Assembly (NCBI GenBank): GCA_028819675.1
Contig: JAPPKT010000638.1
Location: 1 to 12,040 of the forward strand
Origin: Caldilineaceae bacterium
Lineage (GTDB): Bacteria > Chloroflexota > Anaerolineae > Caldilineales > Caldilineaceae
Direction: 5' to 3'
DNA: 12,040 nucleotides
Both the position numbers and the translations under genes were made by a program. Of the stretch, positions 1 to 7,236 are shown piece by piece. Each line of letters starts with the position of its first letter. Position 1 is the stretch's first letter. The notes under the pieces are model-generated. The model ran no database searches. It saw only the letters and a program-made list of their open reading frames with translations, and had not been told where the DNA came from.

Positions 1-482
1 TGAAGTTCGGGTTGGAAGTTCACCCTACTGAGATTGCTTTCGACATCCACAGCGCTCAGAATGCGATTGACGCGCTGAACGGTCATGAGGCCTTCGGTTT
101 CAACTACGACCCCAGTCACTTCGGTTACCAGGGTGTGGACTACGTCGGCTTCATCCGCAAGTTCGCGGACCGCATCTTCCACGTGCATATGAAGGACGTT
201 GGCTGGGCGGACAGCGGCAGGGAGGCAGGCGTTTTTGGCGGCCACGCCGAGTTTGGCGACCATCGCCGCTACTGGGACTTCCGTTCGGTTGGGCGCGGCA
301 ATATCGACTTTGAGGCGATCATTCGGGCGTTGAACGATATTGGCTACAGCGGACCACTCTCGATCGAGTGGGAAGACGCGGGCATGGACAGAGAGCACGG
401 CGCGACGGAATCATGCGCCTACACGCGCAAGATTGACTTCCCGCCGTCCGAAATCGCGTTTGACGCGGCCTTCGCCGAATAG
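1..482 (+). CDS. Sugar phosphate isomerase/epimerase, xylose-isomerase-like TIM barrel (5'-truncated by window edge)
   Basis: C-terminal part (about 159 residues) of an AP-endonuclease-2-fold (COG1082-type) isomerase/epimerase. The frame is open to the left edge (AAG-TTC-GGG from base 3), so the apparent TTG start at 12 is internal. Metal-site motifs of the family are visible: GLEVHP (Glu codon 15-17), YDPSH (Asp codon 108-110, His 117-119), HVHMKD (second His codon 186-188) and SIEWED (first Glu codon 366-368). These match the Glu/Asp/His/Glu divalent-metal site of tagatose-3-epimerase-like enzymes. Members interconvert ketoses or keto-cyclitols in the cytoplasm; the substrate cannot be read from the sequence. 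Full-length relatives are about 300-350 aa, so roughly half is missing. An 88-bp gap separates it from the co-oriented Gfo/Idh/MocA gene, a recurrent pairing in sugar and inositol catabolism, so co-transcription is likely (inferred). Confidence 0.9.
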   Translation, partial: KFGLEVHPTEIAFDIHSAQNAIDALNGHEAFGFNYDPSHFGYQGVDYVGFIRKFADRIFHVHMKDVGWADSGREAGVFGGHAEFGDHRRYWDFRSVGRGNIDFEAIIRALNDIGYSGPLSIEWEDAGMDREHGATESCAYTRKIDFPPSEIAFDAAFAE

Positions 483-570
483 CTGCTTTCTCAGTCATTG
501 GGGTAGACCTTTCAGGAGGCGGACCACCGATTTCAAGCCAGAAACCAAGTAGATAAAGAGGGATTGACCT

Positions 571-1770
571 ATGAGTGAAGGATCCGGATTCACATCGATG
601 GCTGGGGCACGGGCCGAAGGAGACGCCCCGGAGATCGGCGTCGGGATGCTCGGCTACGCCTTTATGGGCAAGGCCCACAGCCATGCGATGCTGAATATCG
701 CCCACATGATGTACCCGCCGCCGGCGGTACCGAAGCTGGTCGGTATTGCAGGACGAGACGAACAGGCTGTAGCGGAGGCCGCCAGGCGCTACGGATACGA
801 CGGCTACTATACGGACTGGCGGGCGATGCTCGACAACGACGACATTCAGCTTTTCGATAACGGCGGTCCGAACGATACGCATGCAGATCCATGTATTCTG
901 GCCGCTGAACGGGGCAAGCACATTCTGTGTGAGAAGCCGCTGGCGCGCACTGCCGACGAGGCACAGAGTATGTTGGAGGCGGTGCAGAAGGCGGGCGTGA
1001 AGAACATGGTCGCGTTCAATTACCGCTTCGTGCCCGCGATCCGGCAGATTCGCAAGCTGGTTGACTCCGGTCTTCTGGGCAAGATCTACCACTTTCGGGC
1101 GGTGTATCTGCAGGAGTGGGTGATGGCCCACTACGAGCTGCCGATGATTTGGCGGTTGCAGAAGTCGGTGGCGGGAAGCGGTGCGCTCGGAGACCTGGGA
1201 GCCCACATTATTGATTTGGCCCGCTATCTGGTGGGCGAGGTAAAGAGCGTTTCGGGCATGACCCGGACCTTCATTGAAGAGCGTCCCTGGGACGACGGCA
1301 CGATGGGCAAGGTCGACGTCGACGATGCCTTTACCGCGCTGCTGGAGTTCGATGGCGGCGCGATCGGTACGGTGGAGGCCAGCCGCTTTGCCGCGGGGCG
1401 CAAGAACGGGCAGCGCCTTGAGATCAATGCCGAAAAGGCCAGCATTGTCTTCAACCTGGAGCGTCTGAACGAACTGGAGATTTTCTGGGTGGGCGATGAA
1501 CCGGCTGAAGCCCAAGGCTTCCGCAACGTGCTGGTATCGGAGCCGTTCCACCCCTGGTGGGAGAACTGGTGGCCCCAGGGTCATATGATCGGCTGGGAGC
1601 ACACTTTTGTGCATGAGATCACGCACCTGTTGGACTGTATCGTCAACGATGGAGACGTATCTCCCATTGGCGCGGATTTTGTTGACGGCTATCGCAACGC
1701 GGTAATCTGTGACGCGATCCTGGAGTCGGCGGCGACTGGGCGCCACGTGGACTGCGTGTACGCTGCCTGA
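571..1770 (+). CDS. Gfo/Idh/MocA family NAD(P)-dependent oxidoreductase
   Basis: A 399-aa cytoplasmic dehydrogenase. The N-terminal Rossmann domain starts at about residue 22 with GVGMLGYAFMGKAHS (residues 23-37). The EKP signature is at 121-123 (Lys122 is the family's catalytic lysine). The C-terminal alpha/beta domain begins at about 145 and carries GSGALGDLGAHIIDLARYL (202-220), where Asp208 and His212 sit at the positions used for catalysis in inositol dehydrogenase and glucose-fructose oxidoreductase. Members oxidise a sugar or cyclitol hydroxyl with NAD(P); the substrate is unknown here. Start: ATG 571 follows GAGG (558-561) at 9-nt spacing. About 20 residues precede the fold, so ATG 598 is an alternative, but it lacks a Shine-Dalgarno site. 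There is no Tat-type signal, unlike secreted GFOR. It follows the truncated isomerase on the same strand, and a strong hairpin (1834-1865) lies 63 bp after its stop. Confidence 0.93.
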   Translation: MSEGSGFTSMAGARAEGDAPEIGVGMLGYAFMGKAHSHAMLNIAHMMYPPPAVPKLVGIAGRDEQAVAEAARRYGYDGYYTDWRAMLDNDDIQLFDNGGPNDTHADPCILAAERGKHILCEKPLARTADEAQSMLEAVQKAGVKNMVAFNYRFVPAIRQIRKLVDSGLLGKIYHFRAVYLQEWVMAHYELPMIWRLQKSVAGSGALGDLGAHIIDLARYLVGEVKSVSGMTRTFIEERPWDDGTMGKVDVDDAFTALLEFDGGAIGTVEASRFAAGRKNGQRLEINAEKASIVFNLERLNELEIFWVGDEPAEAQGFRNVLVSEPFHPWWENWWPQGHMIGWEHTFVHEITHLLDCIVNDGDVSPIGADFVDGYRNAVICDAILESAATGRHVDCVYAA

Positions 1771-1833
1771 TGAAGTAAGCCTCGAGCCGGTCAACTGGGG
1801 CGGTGGTCCTGCCGTTCTGCTCAACCGCCAGAT

Positions 1834-1865
1834 TCCGGACTGAGCGCGATGGCGCTCAGTCCGGA
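1834..1865 (+). terminator. Perfect 14-bp stem, 4-nt loop hairpin; terminator-like but without U-tract
   Basis: The arm TCCGGACTGAGCGC (1834-1847) is exactly complementary to GCGCTCAGTCCGGA (1852-1865), with loop GATG. It begins 63 bp after the Gfo/Idh/MocA stop codon. No T-run follows (next bases GATAGTTCGG), so it is not a textbook intrinsic terminator. It could stabilise the 3' end of the upstream transcript or act in attenuation. A second, competing pairing exists between GATTCCG (1831-1837) and CGGAATC (1873-1879). Confidence 0.5.
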
Positions 1866-2092
1866 GATAGTTCGGAATCGGCCGACTTCCACGCTTGTAA
1901 ACTCGACCTTCGCCAGCTTTCGCCCGCAGCGGGGGAGGTTGGCACAGCGGCCAGGCATCCCCCTCACCAACTTGCTTGTCAGCGGGCACGTATTGCAAAT
2001 GCGGTCAGGGCGCGGCCTGGGTGCGGCCTAGCAGCCAGTCTTGTGCACTCTTGCAAAGTTGCATCGCGTATCCTCCTCGGCGCCCGGGTAAT

Positions 2093-2121
2093 TTGTCCCC
2101 TCCGCATGGCGCCCCTAGATT
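2093..2121 (+). promoter_or_regulatory. Weak candidate sigma70 promoter for the menC-like gene
   Basis: TTGTCC (2093-2098) and TAGATT (2116-2121) each match the consensus at 4 of 6 bases and are separated by 17 bp. The predicted transcription start is about 35 nt before the ATG at 2165. Pattern match only. Confidence 0.3.
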
Positions 2122-2164
2122 TGCTACAGAATCTGCCGCGAGACGGCCATACAGGAAACCAGCG

Positions 2165-3280
2165 ATGAAAATCGATCGAATTGAGCTCCGCCGCATCCAT
2201 ATGCCGTATGTGCGCCCCTTTGAGACGAGCGGGTGGCGTCACGAAGGCAGCGATGCCGTCATTGTACGGGTGGACCAGGACGGGGTAACGGGCTGGGGCG
2301 AGTCGCCCGTGAGCGACGGTCCCTGGTACAACGAGGAGACCTTTCACACGGCGCTGATCATGCAGCGGGAGTTCCTGGGGCCTATGCTGCTGGAGGCGGA
2401 TATTTCAGCGCCGGAGGATGTGCGCGGGATCTTCAAGAAGGTGCGCGCCAACCGCATGGCGAAAGCAGGGCTGGAGTTTGCCGTGTGGGACCTTTTTGGG
2501 CAGGCGCAGAACAGGTCATTGGCCAGCCTCCTGGGCGGCACGCGCGAGGAGGTGGCGGTAGGCGTAAGCGTGCCGATCCATGCAGAGACCGGCGCGCTGC
2601 TGGAAACGGTAGAGGGTTACCTGGCGGATGGCTACCAGCGGGTCAAGTTGAAGATCAAGCCGGGCTGGGACGTCGAGCCGACGCGAGCGGTACGCGAACG
2701 GTGGCCGGAGCTGTTGCTACAGGTGGACGGCAACAGCATCTACCATCTGGAGGACGCAGATCATCTGCGGCAGCTGGACGAATTCGATTTGCTGCTCAAC
2801 GAGCAGCCGCTCGACCACGACGACATTTTCGACCACGCCAAGCTGGCAAAGTTGATTGAAACGCCGGTGTGCCTGGACGAGAGCATCGTTTCCGTTGATC
2901 ACGCGCGCTGGGCACTGGAGCTGGATGCGTGCGGCGTGATCAACATCAAGCCGTCCCGGATCGGCGGGTTGGCCGATTCTGTGGCCATCCACGATATGTG
3001 CCAGGCTGCGGGGATACCAGTTTGGCACGGGGGCATGCTTGAGACGGGGATCGGGCGGGCCATCAGTGTGGCACTTGCGAGCCTGCCAAACTTCACGCTG
3101 CCGGGGGATATCAGCGCCAATGACCGCTACTTTGTGCGAGACATCGTAACCAATCCGTTTACGCTAAACAGCGACAGCACGCTTTCCGTGCCGGACGGGC
3201 CGGGGCATGGCGCCCAGGTCGACGAGGCTTACCTGGATGAAGTAACGGTGGAGAAGGTCTGCCTACGCCGCGATGGGTAA
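2165..3280 (+). CDS. menC: o-Succinylbenzoate synthase / N-acylamino acid racemase family protein (enolase superfamily)
   Basis: A 371-aa TIM-barrel enzyme with the full active-site set of the MenC/NSAR group: lysines at 161/163 (KLKIK, 161-165), metal ligands Asp188 (QVDGN), Glu213 (NEQPL) and Asp238 (LDES), and the opposing Lys262 (NIKPSRIGG). The capping domain is the N-terminal ~125 residues. GGMLETGIGR near the C-terminus is also typical. The spacing closely mirrors the Lys163/Lys263 pair of Amycolatopsis N-acylamino acid racemase. Family activities are dehydration of SHCHC in menaquinone synthesis and racemisation of N-succinyl amino acids; sequence alone does not separate them. No other men gene is nearby, so the symbol is a family label. 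Start ATG 2165 follows AGGA (2153-2156) at 8 nt; the frame stays open upstream to 1976 without homologous sequence. It is followed by DUF429 on the same strand after 125 bp. Confidence 0.9.
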   Translation: MKIDRIELRRIHMPYVRPFETSGWRHEGSDAVIVRVDQDGVTGWGESPVSDGPWYNEETFHTALIMQREFLGPMLLEADISAPEDVRGIFKKVRANRMAKAGLEFAVWDLFGQAQNRSLASLLGGTREEVAVGVSVPIHAETGALLETVEGYLADGYQRVKLKIKPGWDVEPTRAVRERWPELLLQVDGNSIYHLEDADHLRQLDEFDLLLNEQPLDHDDIFDHAKLAKLIETPVCLDESIVSVDHARWALELDACGVINIKPSRIGGLADSVAIHDMCQAAGIPVWHGGMLETGIGRAISVALASLPNFTLPGDISANDRYFVRDIVTNPFTLNSDSTLSVPDGPGHGAQVDEAYLDEVTVEKVCLRRDG

Positions 3281-3332
3281 CGGTGTCGGCGTTGGGTCCT
3301 CGAAGATAGGGATGGGAGGCCTTTTGGTCAGT

Positions 3333-3350
3333 TCCCTGGTGCGCCAGGGA
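3333..3350 (+). repeat. Small inverted repeat (7-bp stem, 4-nt loop)
   Basis: TCCCTGG (3333-3339), loop TGCG, CCAGGGA (3344-3350). It lies in the 125-bp gap between the menC-like and DUF429 genes, 52 bp after the stop. No T-run follows, so a terminator role is uncertain. Confidence 0.35.
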
Positions 3351-3405
3351 TCGGAAAGCACAATTGTATGGCAGTTAGAGTCAGTACCATGTAGGGAGGT
3401 CCTCA

Positions 3406-4182
3406 ATGGCGAAGAAGCGGGGAAGACCCTCCTTTATCGGCATCGACCTGGCGTGGAGCGACAGGAACCCGTCGGGGGTTGCGGTGATTCGGAACGGGCG
3501 GTTAGTTGCCTGTTCGGGTGGACTGAGCAAGATGTCGGAGATTGTCGACTTCATAGGCGGTCATCTTTCGCGTCGAAATGGGTCTGTGGTGGCGGTGGAT
3601 GCGCCGCTGCGGGTACCAAATGAGACAGGAACCAGGGCGTGTGACCGTGCGCTGTCGGCAGACTGGCGTCGTCATCAGGCCGGGGCATATCCGGCGAACA
3701 GGAGGCTGCTGGAACGTGACGGCGTGGTGCGGGGGGAGGCACTGACCGCGGCGCTGTCCGAACGATTCCAGTTTTCGGAATCAGATGTGATCCCCCGGCG
3801 CACGAAGGCGCGGCTGGTGTGCGAGGTGTATCCCCATCCGGCCCTGGTCAGCCTGTTTGGGCTTGAGCGTATCCTCAAATACAAGCGAGGGCGAGGACGA
3901 TCTTTTGAGGAGCGCTGGTCGGAGTTTGATAGCTATCGAAAGCTTTTGCGGACACTGCGCAAGGCCGACCCGCCGCTGCGGAGGACCAGACAGCTACTGA
4001 GGAGTACGGTCGTGTACGGCCTGCGAGGGGCCGCTCTTCAGGCCTATGAGGACACTCTTGACGCGGTTACCTGTGCCTACATCGCCTCGTACCTCTGGCG
4101 GCACGGGCCGAGACGGGCGACGCGATACGGTACGCTGGAGGAGGGTCACATTCTGGTGCCTCATGCGGCAAGGTTCAAGTAG
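3406..4182 (+). CDS. DUF429 domain protein, predicted RNase H-fold enzyme of unknown function
   Basis: A 258-aa soluble protein with the order of motifs seen in DUF429 proteins: IGIDLAW with Asp14 at the start of the first strand, VVAVDAPL with Asp65, the conserved ACD (78-80) and GAYPAN (93-98) stretch, CEVYPHP with Glu140, and EDTLDAVTCAY with Asp219 near the C-terminus. Four spaced acidic residues (14, 65, 140, 219) are compatible with an RNase H-like metal site; this is inferred, since no biochemical role for the family is established to my knowledge. Start ATG 3406 has a strong Shine-Dalgarno GGGAGGT (3394-3400) 5 nt upstream. The N-terminus is basic (KKRGR). No neighbour suggests a partner: it sits between a metabolic enzyme and the convergent glnS. 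Its Arg-rich composition is somewhat different from the sugar-pathway genes. Confidence 0.87.
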   Translation: MAKKRGRPSFIGIDLAWSDRNPSGVAVIRNGRLVACSGGLSKMSEIVDFIGGHLSRRNGSVVAVDAPLRVPNETGTRACDRALSADWRRHQAGAYPANRRLLERDGVVRGEALTAALSERFQFSESDVIPRRTKARLVCEVYPHPALVSLFGLERILKYKRGRGRSFEERWSEFDSYRKLLRTLRKADPPLRRTRQLLRSTVVYGLRGAALQAYEDTLDAVTCAYIASYLWRHGPRRATRYGTLEEGHILVPHAARFK

Positions 4183-4202
4183 CCGCCGTGGAGGCCTGCG
4201 CA

Positions 4203-4238
4203 CCCGGTGCCGGTCGGTGAGGACCTGCCGGCGCCGGG
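4203..4238. terminator. GC-rich inverted repeat between convergent DUF429 and glnS
   Basis: CCCGGTGCCGG (4203-4213) pairs with CCGGCGCCGGG (4228-4238): 11 bp with one G-U wobble. An inner GGT/ACC pairing (4216-4218 with 4223-4225) can extend the structure. It starts 20 bp after the DUF429 stop and lies about 60 bp past the glnS stop on the other strand, so it is well placed as a bidirectional transcription stop. No T-run on either side, so function is inferred from position. Confidence 0.45.
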
Positions 4239-4297
4239 AAACGGTACAATCTTCGCAACACTCTTTCTTCGTTTAATCCACGACTATTTTCAGGCTT

Positions 4298-6007
4298 CTA
4301 CTGATTTCCACGCCGGCCCTGCCCCTTGCGACCTGCGGCCTGCATCCTTGCCCATGAATCGCGCAGGGTGATCGTGCGATTGAAGACCAGCCGGTCGCCG
4401 GCGCTGTCGGGGTCAAGGCAGAAGTAGCCCTTGCGCTCAAACTGTACGGTCTGGCCGATTTCGAGGTCCAGCGCGCCCGGCTCCAGTTGGACGCCGTCCA
4501 AGACTGTCAGCGAGTTGGGGGAGAGGCTGGCCATGTAGTCCTGGCCCTCGGGCACGTCGTAGGGGTCCTCAGTGTTGAAGAGTCGATCGAAGAGGCGTAC
4601 TTCGGCTGGAATGGCGTGGTCGGCGCTTACCCAGTGGATTGTGCCGCGCACTTTGCGGCCGTCCGGAGCATAGCCGCCCCTGGTTTCCGGGTCGTAGGTG
4701 CAGTGCAGCGCGACGACTTCACCCTTGTCGTTCTTAATGACCTCCTCGCAGCGAACGAAGTAGCCCCAGCGGAGGCGGACCTCGCGGCCGGGCGCCATGC
4801 GGTAGAATCTCCTGGGCGGGTCCTCCATGAAGTCATCTCGATCTATGTACAGGTTGCGGCTGAAGGGTACGGGACGGCTGCCGGCGCTCTCGTCTTCCGG
4901 GTTGTTCACGGCATCGAGCCATTCGGTCTCGCCTTCTGGGTAGTTGGTGATCACGACCGGCAGGGGGTCGAGGACCCCCATTACGCGCATGGCGGTCTGG
5001 TTCAGCTCCTGGCGAATGAAGTGCTCCAGCAGCTCGATCTCGACTGTGCTGTTGGTGCGGGCGATACCGACGTGCTGGCAGAGATCGCGCAGCGCCTTGG
5101 GCGGTACGCCGCGCCGGCGCTGACCGGCCAGCGTTGGCATGCGGGGGTCGTCCCAGCCGTTGACATGGCCTTCCTCGACAAGACGCATAAGGCGCCTTTT
5201 GCTCGTCACCGTGTAGGTGAATTCGAGCTTGGCGAATTCGATCTGGCGAGGATGGTAGACGCCGAGCGCGTCGAGGTACCAGTCGTAGAGAGGGCGGTGG
5301 TTCAGGTACTCGAGCGAACAGAGCGAATGGGTTACGCCTTCGATCGAGTCGGACTGGCCGTGGGCCCAGTCGTACATCGGGTAGATGCACCACTTGTCGC
5401 CGGTGCGCTGGTGTTCGGCGTGGCGGATGCGGTACATTACGGGGTCGCGCAGGTTGATGTTGGGCGCGCTCATGTCGATCCTGGCGCGCAGGACGCGGGC
5501 GCCGTCGGGAAACTCGCCGGCCTTCATGCGCTGGAACAGGTCCAGGTTTTCTGCGATGGACCGATCCCGATAGGGGCTGTTCGTGCCAGGTTCGGTCAGG
5601 GTGCCGCGGTGGGCGCGGATTTCTTCCTGACTGAGGTCGTCGACGTAGGCATGGCCATCCTGGACGAGCTGGAGCGCCCACTCGTAGAGCTGGTCGAAAT
5701 AGTCGGAGGCATAGAGGACGCTGGCCGGTTCGTAGCCGAGCCAGCGGATGTCCTTCAGCTGGGCCTCTACAAACTCCTGCTCTTCCTTGAGGGGGTTGGT
5801 GTCGTCGAAACGCAGATTGCAGGCGCCGTTGAACTCAGAGGCTACCTCAAAGTTCAGCCCGATGGCTTTGGCATGTCCCACATGCAGATAGCCATTGGGT
5901 TCAGGCGGGAAGCGTGTTTGGAAGCGGCCATTGAACCGGCCCTCGGCTGTGTCACCGGCAATTGCTTCGCGTATGAAGTCCTGCGCCACCACTGTAGAAT
6001 CGCTCAT
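4298..6007 (-). CDS. glnS: Glutaminyl-tRNA synthetase
   Basis: A 569-aa class I aminoacyl-tRNA synthetase charging tRNA-Gln with glutamine in the cytoplasm. It has [16 protein letters not shown] with the HIGH-type motif HVGH at 42-45, FDDTNP (67-72), the GlnRS-type stretch [17 protein letters not shown] (230-246) that separates it from GluRS, and the KMSKS-equivalent TSKRRL at 268-273. The C-terminal half is the two-beta-barrel anticodon-binding region. Length is close to E. coli GlnRS (554 aa). Start: ATG at 6005-6007 has GAGGGTG (6013-6019, complement) 5 nt upstream; an in-frame ATG 15 codons earlier (6052) has no Shine-Dalgarno site and would add a non-homologous tail. It is monocistronic-looking, convergent with DUF429 and 200 bp downstream of the SDR gene on the same strand. 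Many bacteria lack GlnRS and use GluRS plus GatCAB, so its presence is informative about lineage. Confidence 0.97.
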   Translation of the reverse strand: MSDSTVVAQDFIREAIAGDTAEGRFNGRFQTRFPPEPNGYLHVGHAKAIGLNFEVASEFNGACNLRFDDTNPLKEEQEFVEAQLKDIRWLGYEPASVLYASDYFDQLYEWALQLVQDGHAYVDDLSQEEIRAHRGTLTEPGTNSPYRDRSIAENLDLFQRMKAGEFPDGARVLRARIDMSAPNINLRDPVMYRIRHAEHQRTGDKWCIYPMYDWAHGQSDSIEGVTHSLCSLEYLNHRPLYDWYLDALGVYHPRQIEFAKLEFTYTVTSKRRLMRLVEEGHVNGWDDPRMPTLAGQRRRGVPPKALRDLCQHVGIARTNSTVEIELLEHFIRQELNQTAMRVMGVLDPLPVVITNYPEGETEWLDAVNNPEDESAGSRPVPFSRNLYIDRDDFMEDPPRRFYRMAPGREVRLRWGYFVRCEEVIKNDKGEVVALHCTYDPETRGGYAPDGRKVRGTIHWVSADHAIPAEVRLFDRLFNTEDPYDVPEGQDYMASLSPNSLTVLDGVQLEPGALDLEIGQTVQFERKGYFCLDPDSAGDRLVFNRTITLRDSWARMQAAGRKGQGRRGNQ

Positions 6008-6101
6008 CGGTACACCCTCAGCACGCATGCCTAGTTTACGCAATCGGGACATTCCGATTACGTGAAGGTCAGATTTCCATTTTCAACTGGCACCAAGAGT
6101 C

Positions 6102-6130
6102 AATATACATTTCATCACTGCGCGGGGCAA
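6102..6130 (-). promoter_or_regulatory. glnS: Candidate sigma70 promoter for glnS
   Basis: On the minus strand TTGCCC (complement of 6125-6130; 4/6) and TATATT (complement of 6102-6107; 5/6) are separated by exactly 17 bp. The start would lie near 6095, giving a leader of about 90 nt before the ATG. The surrounding 6055-6115 is locally AT-rich compared with the flanking genes. Pattern match only. Confidence 0.45.
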
Positions 6131-6207
6131 GAAAACTGATCCGGGAACCACAAGGCGGCAGCCAAAGGCGTGCTATCACCATGCTTTCCGAATAGATGTC
6201 TGGCGCA

Positions 6208-7053
6208 TCAGATGCCGCTTGCGGCGGAGAAACCGCCGTCTACGGGAACGACGATGCCGGTAACGAAGCGGGAGGCGTCGCTGGCGAGCCAGACGGCGAC
6301 GCCAATCAGTTCATCCGGCTCACCGAATCGGCCCATGGGGGTATGGTCCACGATCTGTTGACCTCTTTCAGTCAGGACCGGGGCGTCCTGCGATCCGGCA
6401 GGGGCGTCCTGTGCAATCAGGAGCGCCCGGTTCTGCTCGCCGATGAAGAAGCCGGGGGCAATCGCGTTCACCCGGAAGCCGGCGCCGTGTTTTTGGGCCA
6501 GATCGACGGCCAGCCAGCGGGTCAGGTTGTCGACGGCTGCTTTGGCGGCAGAGTAGCCCATCACGCGGGTGAGGACTTTTTGGGCGGCCATGGATGAGAT
6601 GTTGATGACCGAGCCTTTGCCCTGCTCCGCCATTGGCTCGCCGAAGATCTGTATGGGCAGGACGGTGCCGGTGAAGTTCAGGCCGACGACACCTTCGAGA
6701 GCGCTGCGGGGGACATTGAAAAAGGTAAGGTTGCCGAAGACGGTTGCGTCGGGGCGGTTGCCTCCGGCGGCATTGATCAGGACGTCGATCCGTCCCCATT
6801 TTTCGAGCAGCGCGTTACGCGCTGCCAGCAGACTGTCCTCATCAAGGACGTCGGCCGGAAGGGGCATCGCCTCATGGCCGGCCGCAGCGATATCGTCTGC
6901 CACGGTGCGGGCTATGTCTTCGCGCCGCCCCAGGATGGCGACTCTGGCCCCGGCCGCGGCCAAGCCGCGGGCCATGGCACCTCCAAGTACACCGGTGCCG
7001 CCGGTTACGACGGCAACCTTGCCTTCCAGTGAGAACTGTTCCCATGCGCTCAT
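6208..7053 (-). CDS. SDR oxidoreductase, fructuronate reductase / D-mannonate oxidoreductase type
   Basis: A 281-aa classical short-chain dehydrogenase. The Rossmann motif reads VTGGTGVLGG (16-25); the V-L-G variant in place of G-I-G is common in SDR-type mannonate oxidoreductases. Others are NAAGGN (94-99, the NNAG equivalent), Asn126, NISS with Ser154, and YSAAK with Tyr167 and Lys171, giving a complete Asn-Ser-Tyr-Lys tetrad at normal spacing. The C-terminus VPVDGGFSAASGI is the usual substrate-loop/dimer tail. It likely reduces D-fructuronate to D-mannonate with NAD(P)H, the step after UxaC, which is divergently encoded 183 bp away; Bacillus uses an SDR (UxuB/YjmF) for this step. The start ATG (7051-7053) has AAGGAG (complement of 7060-7065) at 6 nt. 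2-Keto-3-deoxygluconate or gluconate 5-dehydrogenase activity is the main alternative. Confidence 0.88.
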   Translation of the reverse strand: MSAWEQFSLEGKVAVVTGGTGVLGGAMARGLAAAGARVAILGRREDIARTVADDIAAAGHEAMPLPADVLDEDSLLAARNALLEKWGRIDVLINAAGGNRPDATVFGNLTFFNVPRSALEGVVGLNFTGTVLPIQIFGEPMAEQGKGSVINISSMAAQKVLTRVMGYSAAKAAVDNLTRWLAVDLAQKHGAGFRVNAIAPGFFIGEQNRALLIAQDAPAGSQDAPVLTERGQQIVDHTPMGRFGEPDELIGVAVWLASDASRFVTGIVVPVDGGFSAASGI

Positions 7054-7136
7054 GGACTACTCCTTGCTGTGAGAAACGAGGGAGGAGGAATCCATTCATC
7101 GTGCGGCTCCCGCCTCGCCCTTGGTAGTTTTTCAGC

Positions 7137-7142
7137 TATAAT
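7137..7142 (+). promoter_or_regulatory. Perfect TATAAT hexamer in the divergent SDR/uxaC intergenic region
   Basis: CTATAATC occurs in the 183-bp gap (7054-7236). On the plus strand it matches the sigma70 -10 consensus exactly, but no -35-like hexamer lies 16-18 bp upstream. On the opposite strand the same bases read GATTATAG, with TTGTCT about 18-19 bp upstream, a possible SDR promoter. The two divergent promoters may overlap here. Confidence 0.35.
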
Positions 7143-7170
7143 CAGTGGCATGTGAGAGTCAGACAATCAG

Positions 7171-7200
7171 TTGACCTGCATTTTGTACACTGTCTTCAAT
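7171..7200 (+). promoter_or_regulatory. uxaC: Candidate sigma70 promoter for uxaC
   Basis: TTGACC (7171-7176; 5/6) and TTCAAT (7195-7200; 4/6) with 18-bp spacing lie 37 bp before the GTG start. The spacer contains the 6-bp palindrome TGTACA (7184-7189). Pattern match only. Confidence 0.35.
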
Positions 7201-7223
7201 CTAATGCCAACTCCGTGCGAACG

Positions 7224-7230
7224 AAAGGAA
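7224..7230 (+). promoter_or_regulatory. uxaC: Ribosome binding site deciding the GTG start of uxaC
   Basis: AAAGGAA placed 6 nt before GTG 7237 is the only good Shine-Dalgarno match near the 5' end of this frame, and it selects GTG over the upstream TTG at 7171. Confidence 0.7.
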
Positions 7231-7236
7231 TACTCC

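Larger units (their letters stand above)
1771..2164. other. 394-bp intergenic stretch
   Basis: I see no convincing gene. Open frames crossing it (including a 5' extension of the downstream enolase-superfamily frame back to 1976) have low-complexity Arg/Pro/Ala-rich translations, no family resemblance and no well-placed Shine-Dalgarno site. It holds a perfect hairpin at 1834-1865, a CCCGC-A-GCGGG symmetry near 1923-1935 and a weak sigma70-like promoter at 2093-2121 in front of the menC-like gene. Confidence 0.6.

Noticed and set aside
513..520. Shine-Dalgarno-like AGGAGGCG between the isomerase and Gfo/Idh genes
   Set aside because: No ATG, GTG or TTG follows at 5-12 nt in a useful frame; probably chance.
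319..1998. Minus-strand open frame of about 559 codons across the Gfo/Idh/MocA gene
   Set aside because: Antisense to a gene with clear Rossmann and EKP motifs. Its translation is Arg/His/Pro-rich with no family resemblance and no Shine-Dalgarno site, as expected from GC-rich codon usage mirrored on the other strand.
1976..2164. N-terminal extension of the menC-like protein to an upstream ATG
   Set aside because: The extra 63 residues are unlike the family, whose N-terminus starts at MKIDRIELRR. AGGA at 2153-2156 is correctly placed for ATG 2165, and the extension runs through the intergenic region.
4245..4250. TACAAT box on the plus strand before the glnS 3' end
   Set aside because: No good -35 hexamer and no plus-strand gene downstream; a promoter here would only give glnS antisense RNA, for which there is no other support.
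4487..6034. Plus-strand open frame of about 515 codons covering most of glnS
   Set aside because: It mirrors glnS. The translation is Val/Ala/Gly-rich with no recognisable domain, while the minus strand has every GlnRS signature.
6008..6052. Earlier ATG for glnS
   Set aside because: No Shine-Dalgarno site precedes it, whereas GAGGGTG lies 5 nt before the ATG at 6007.
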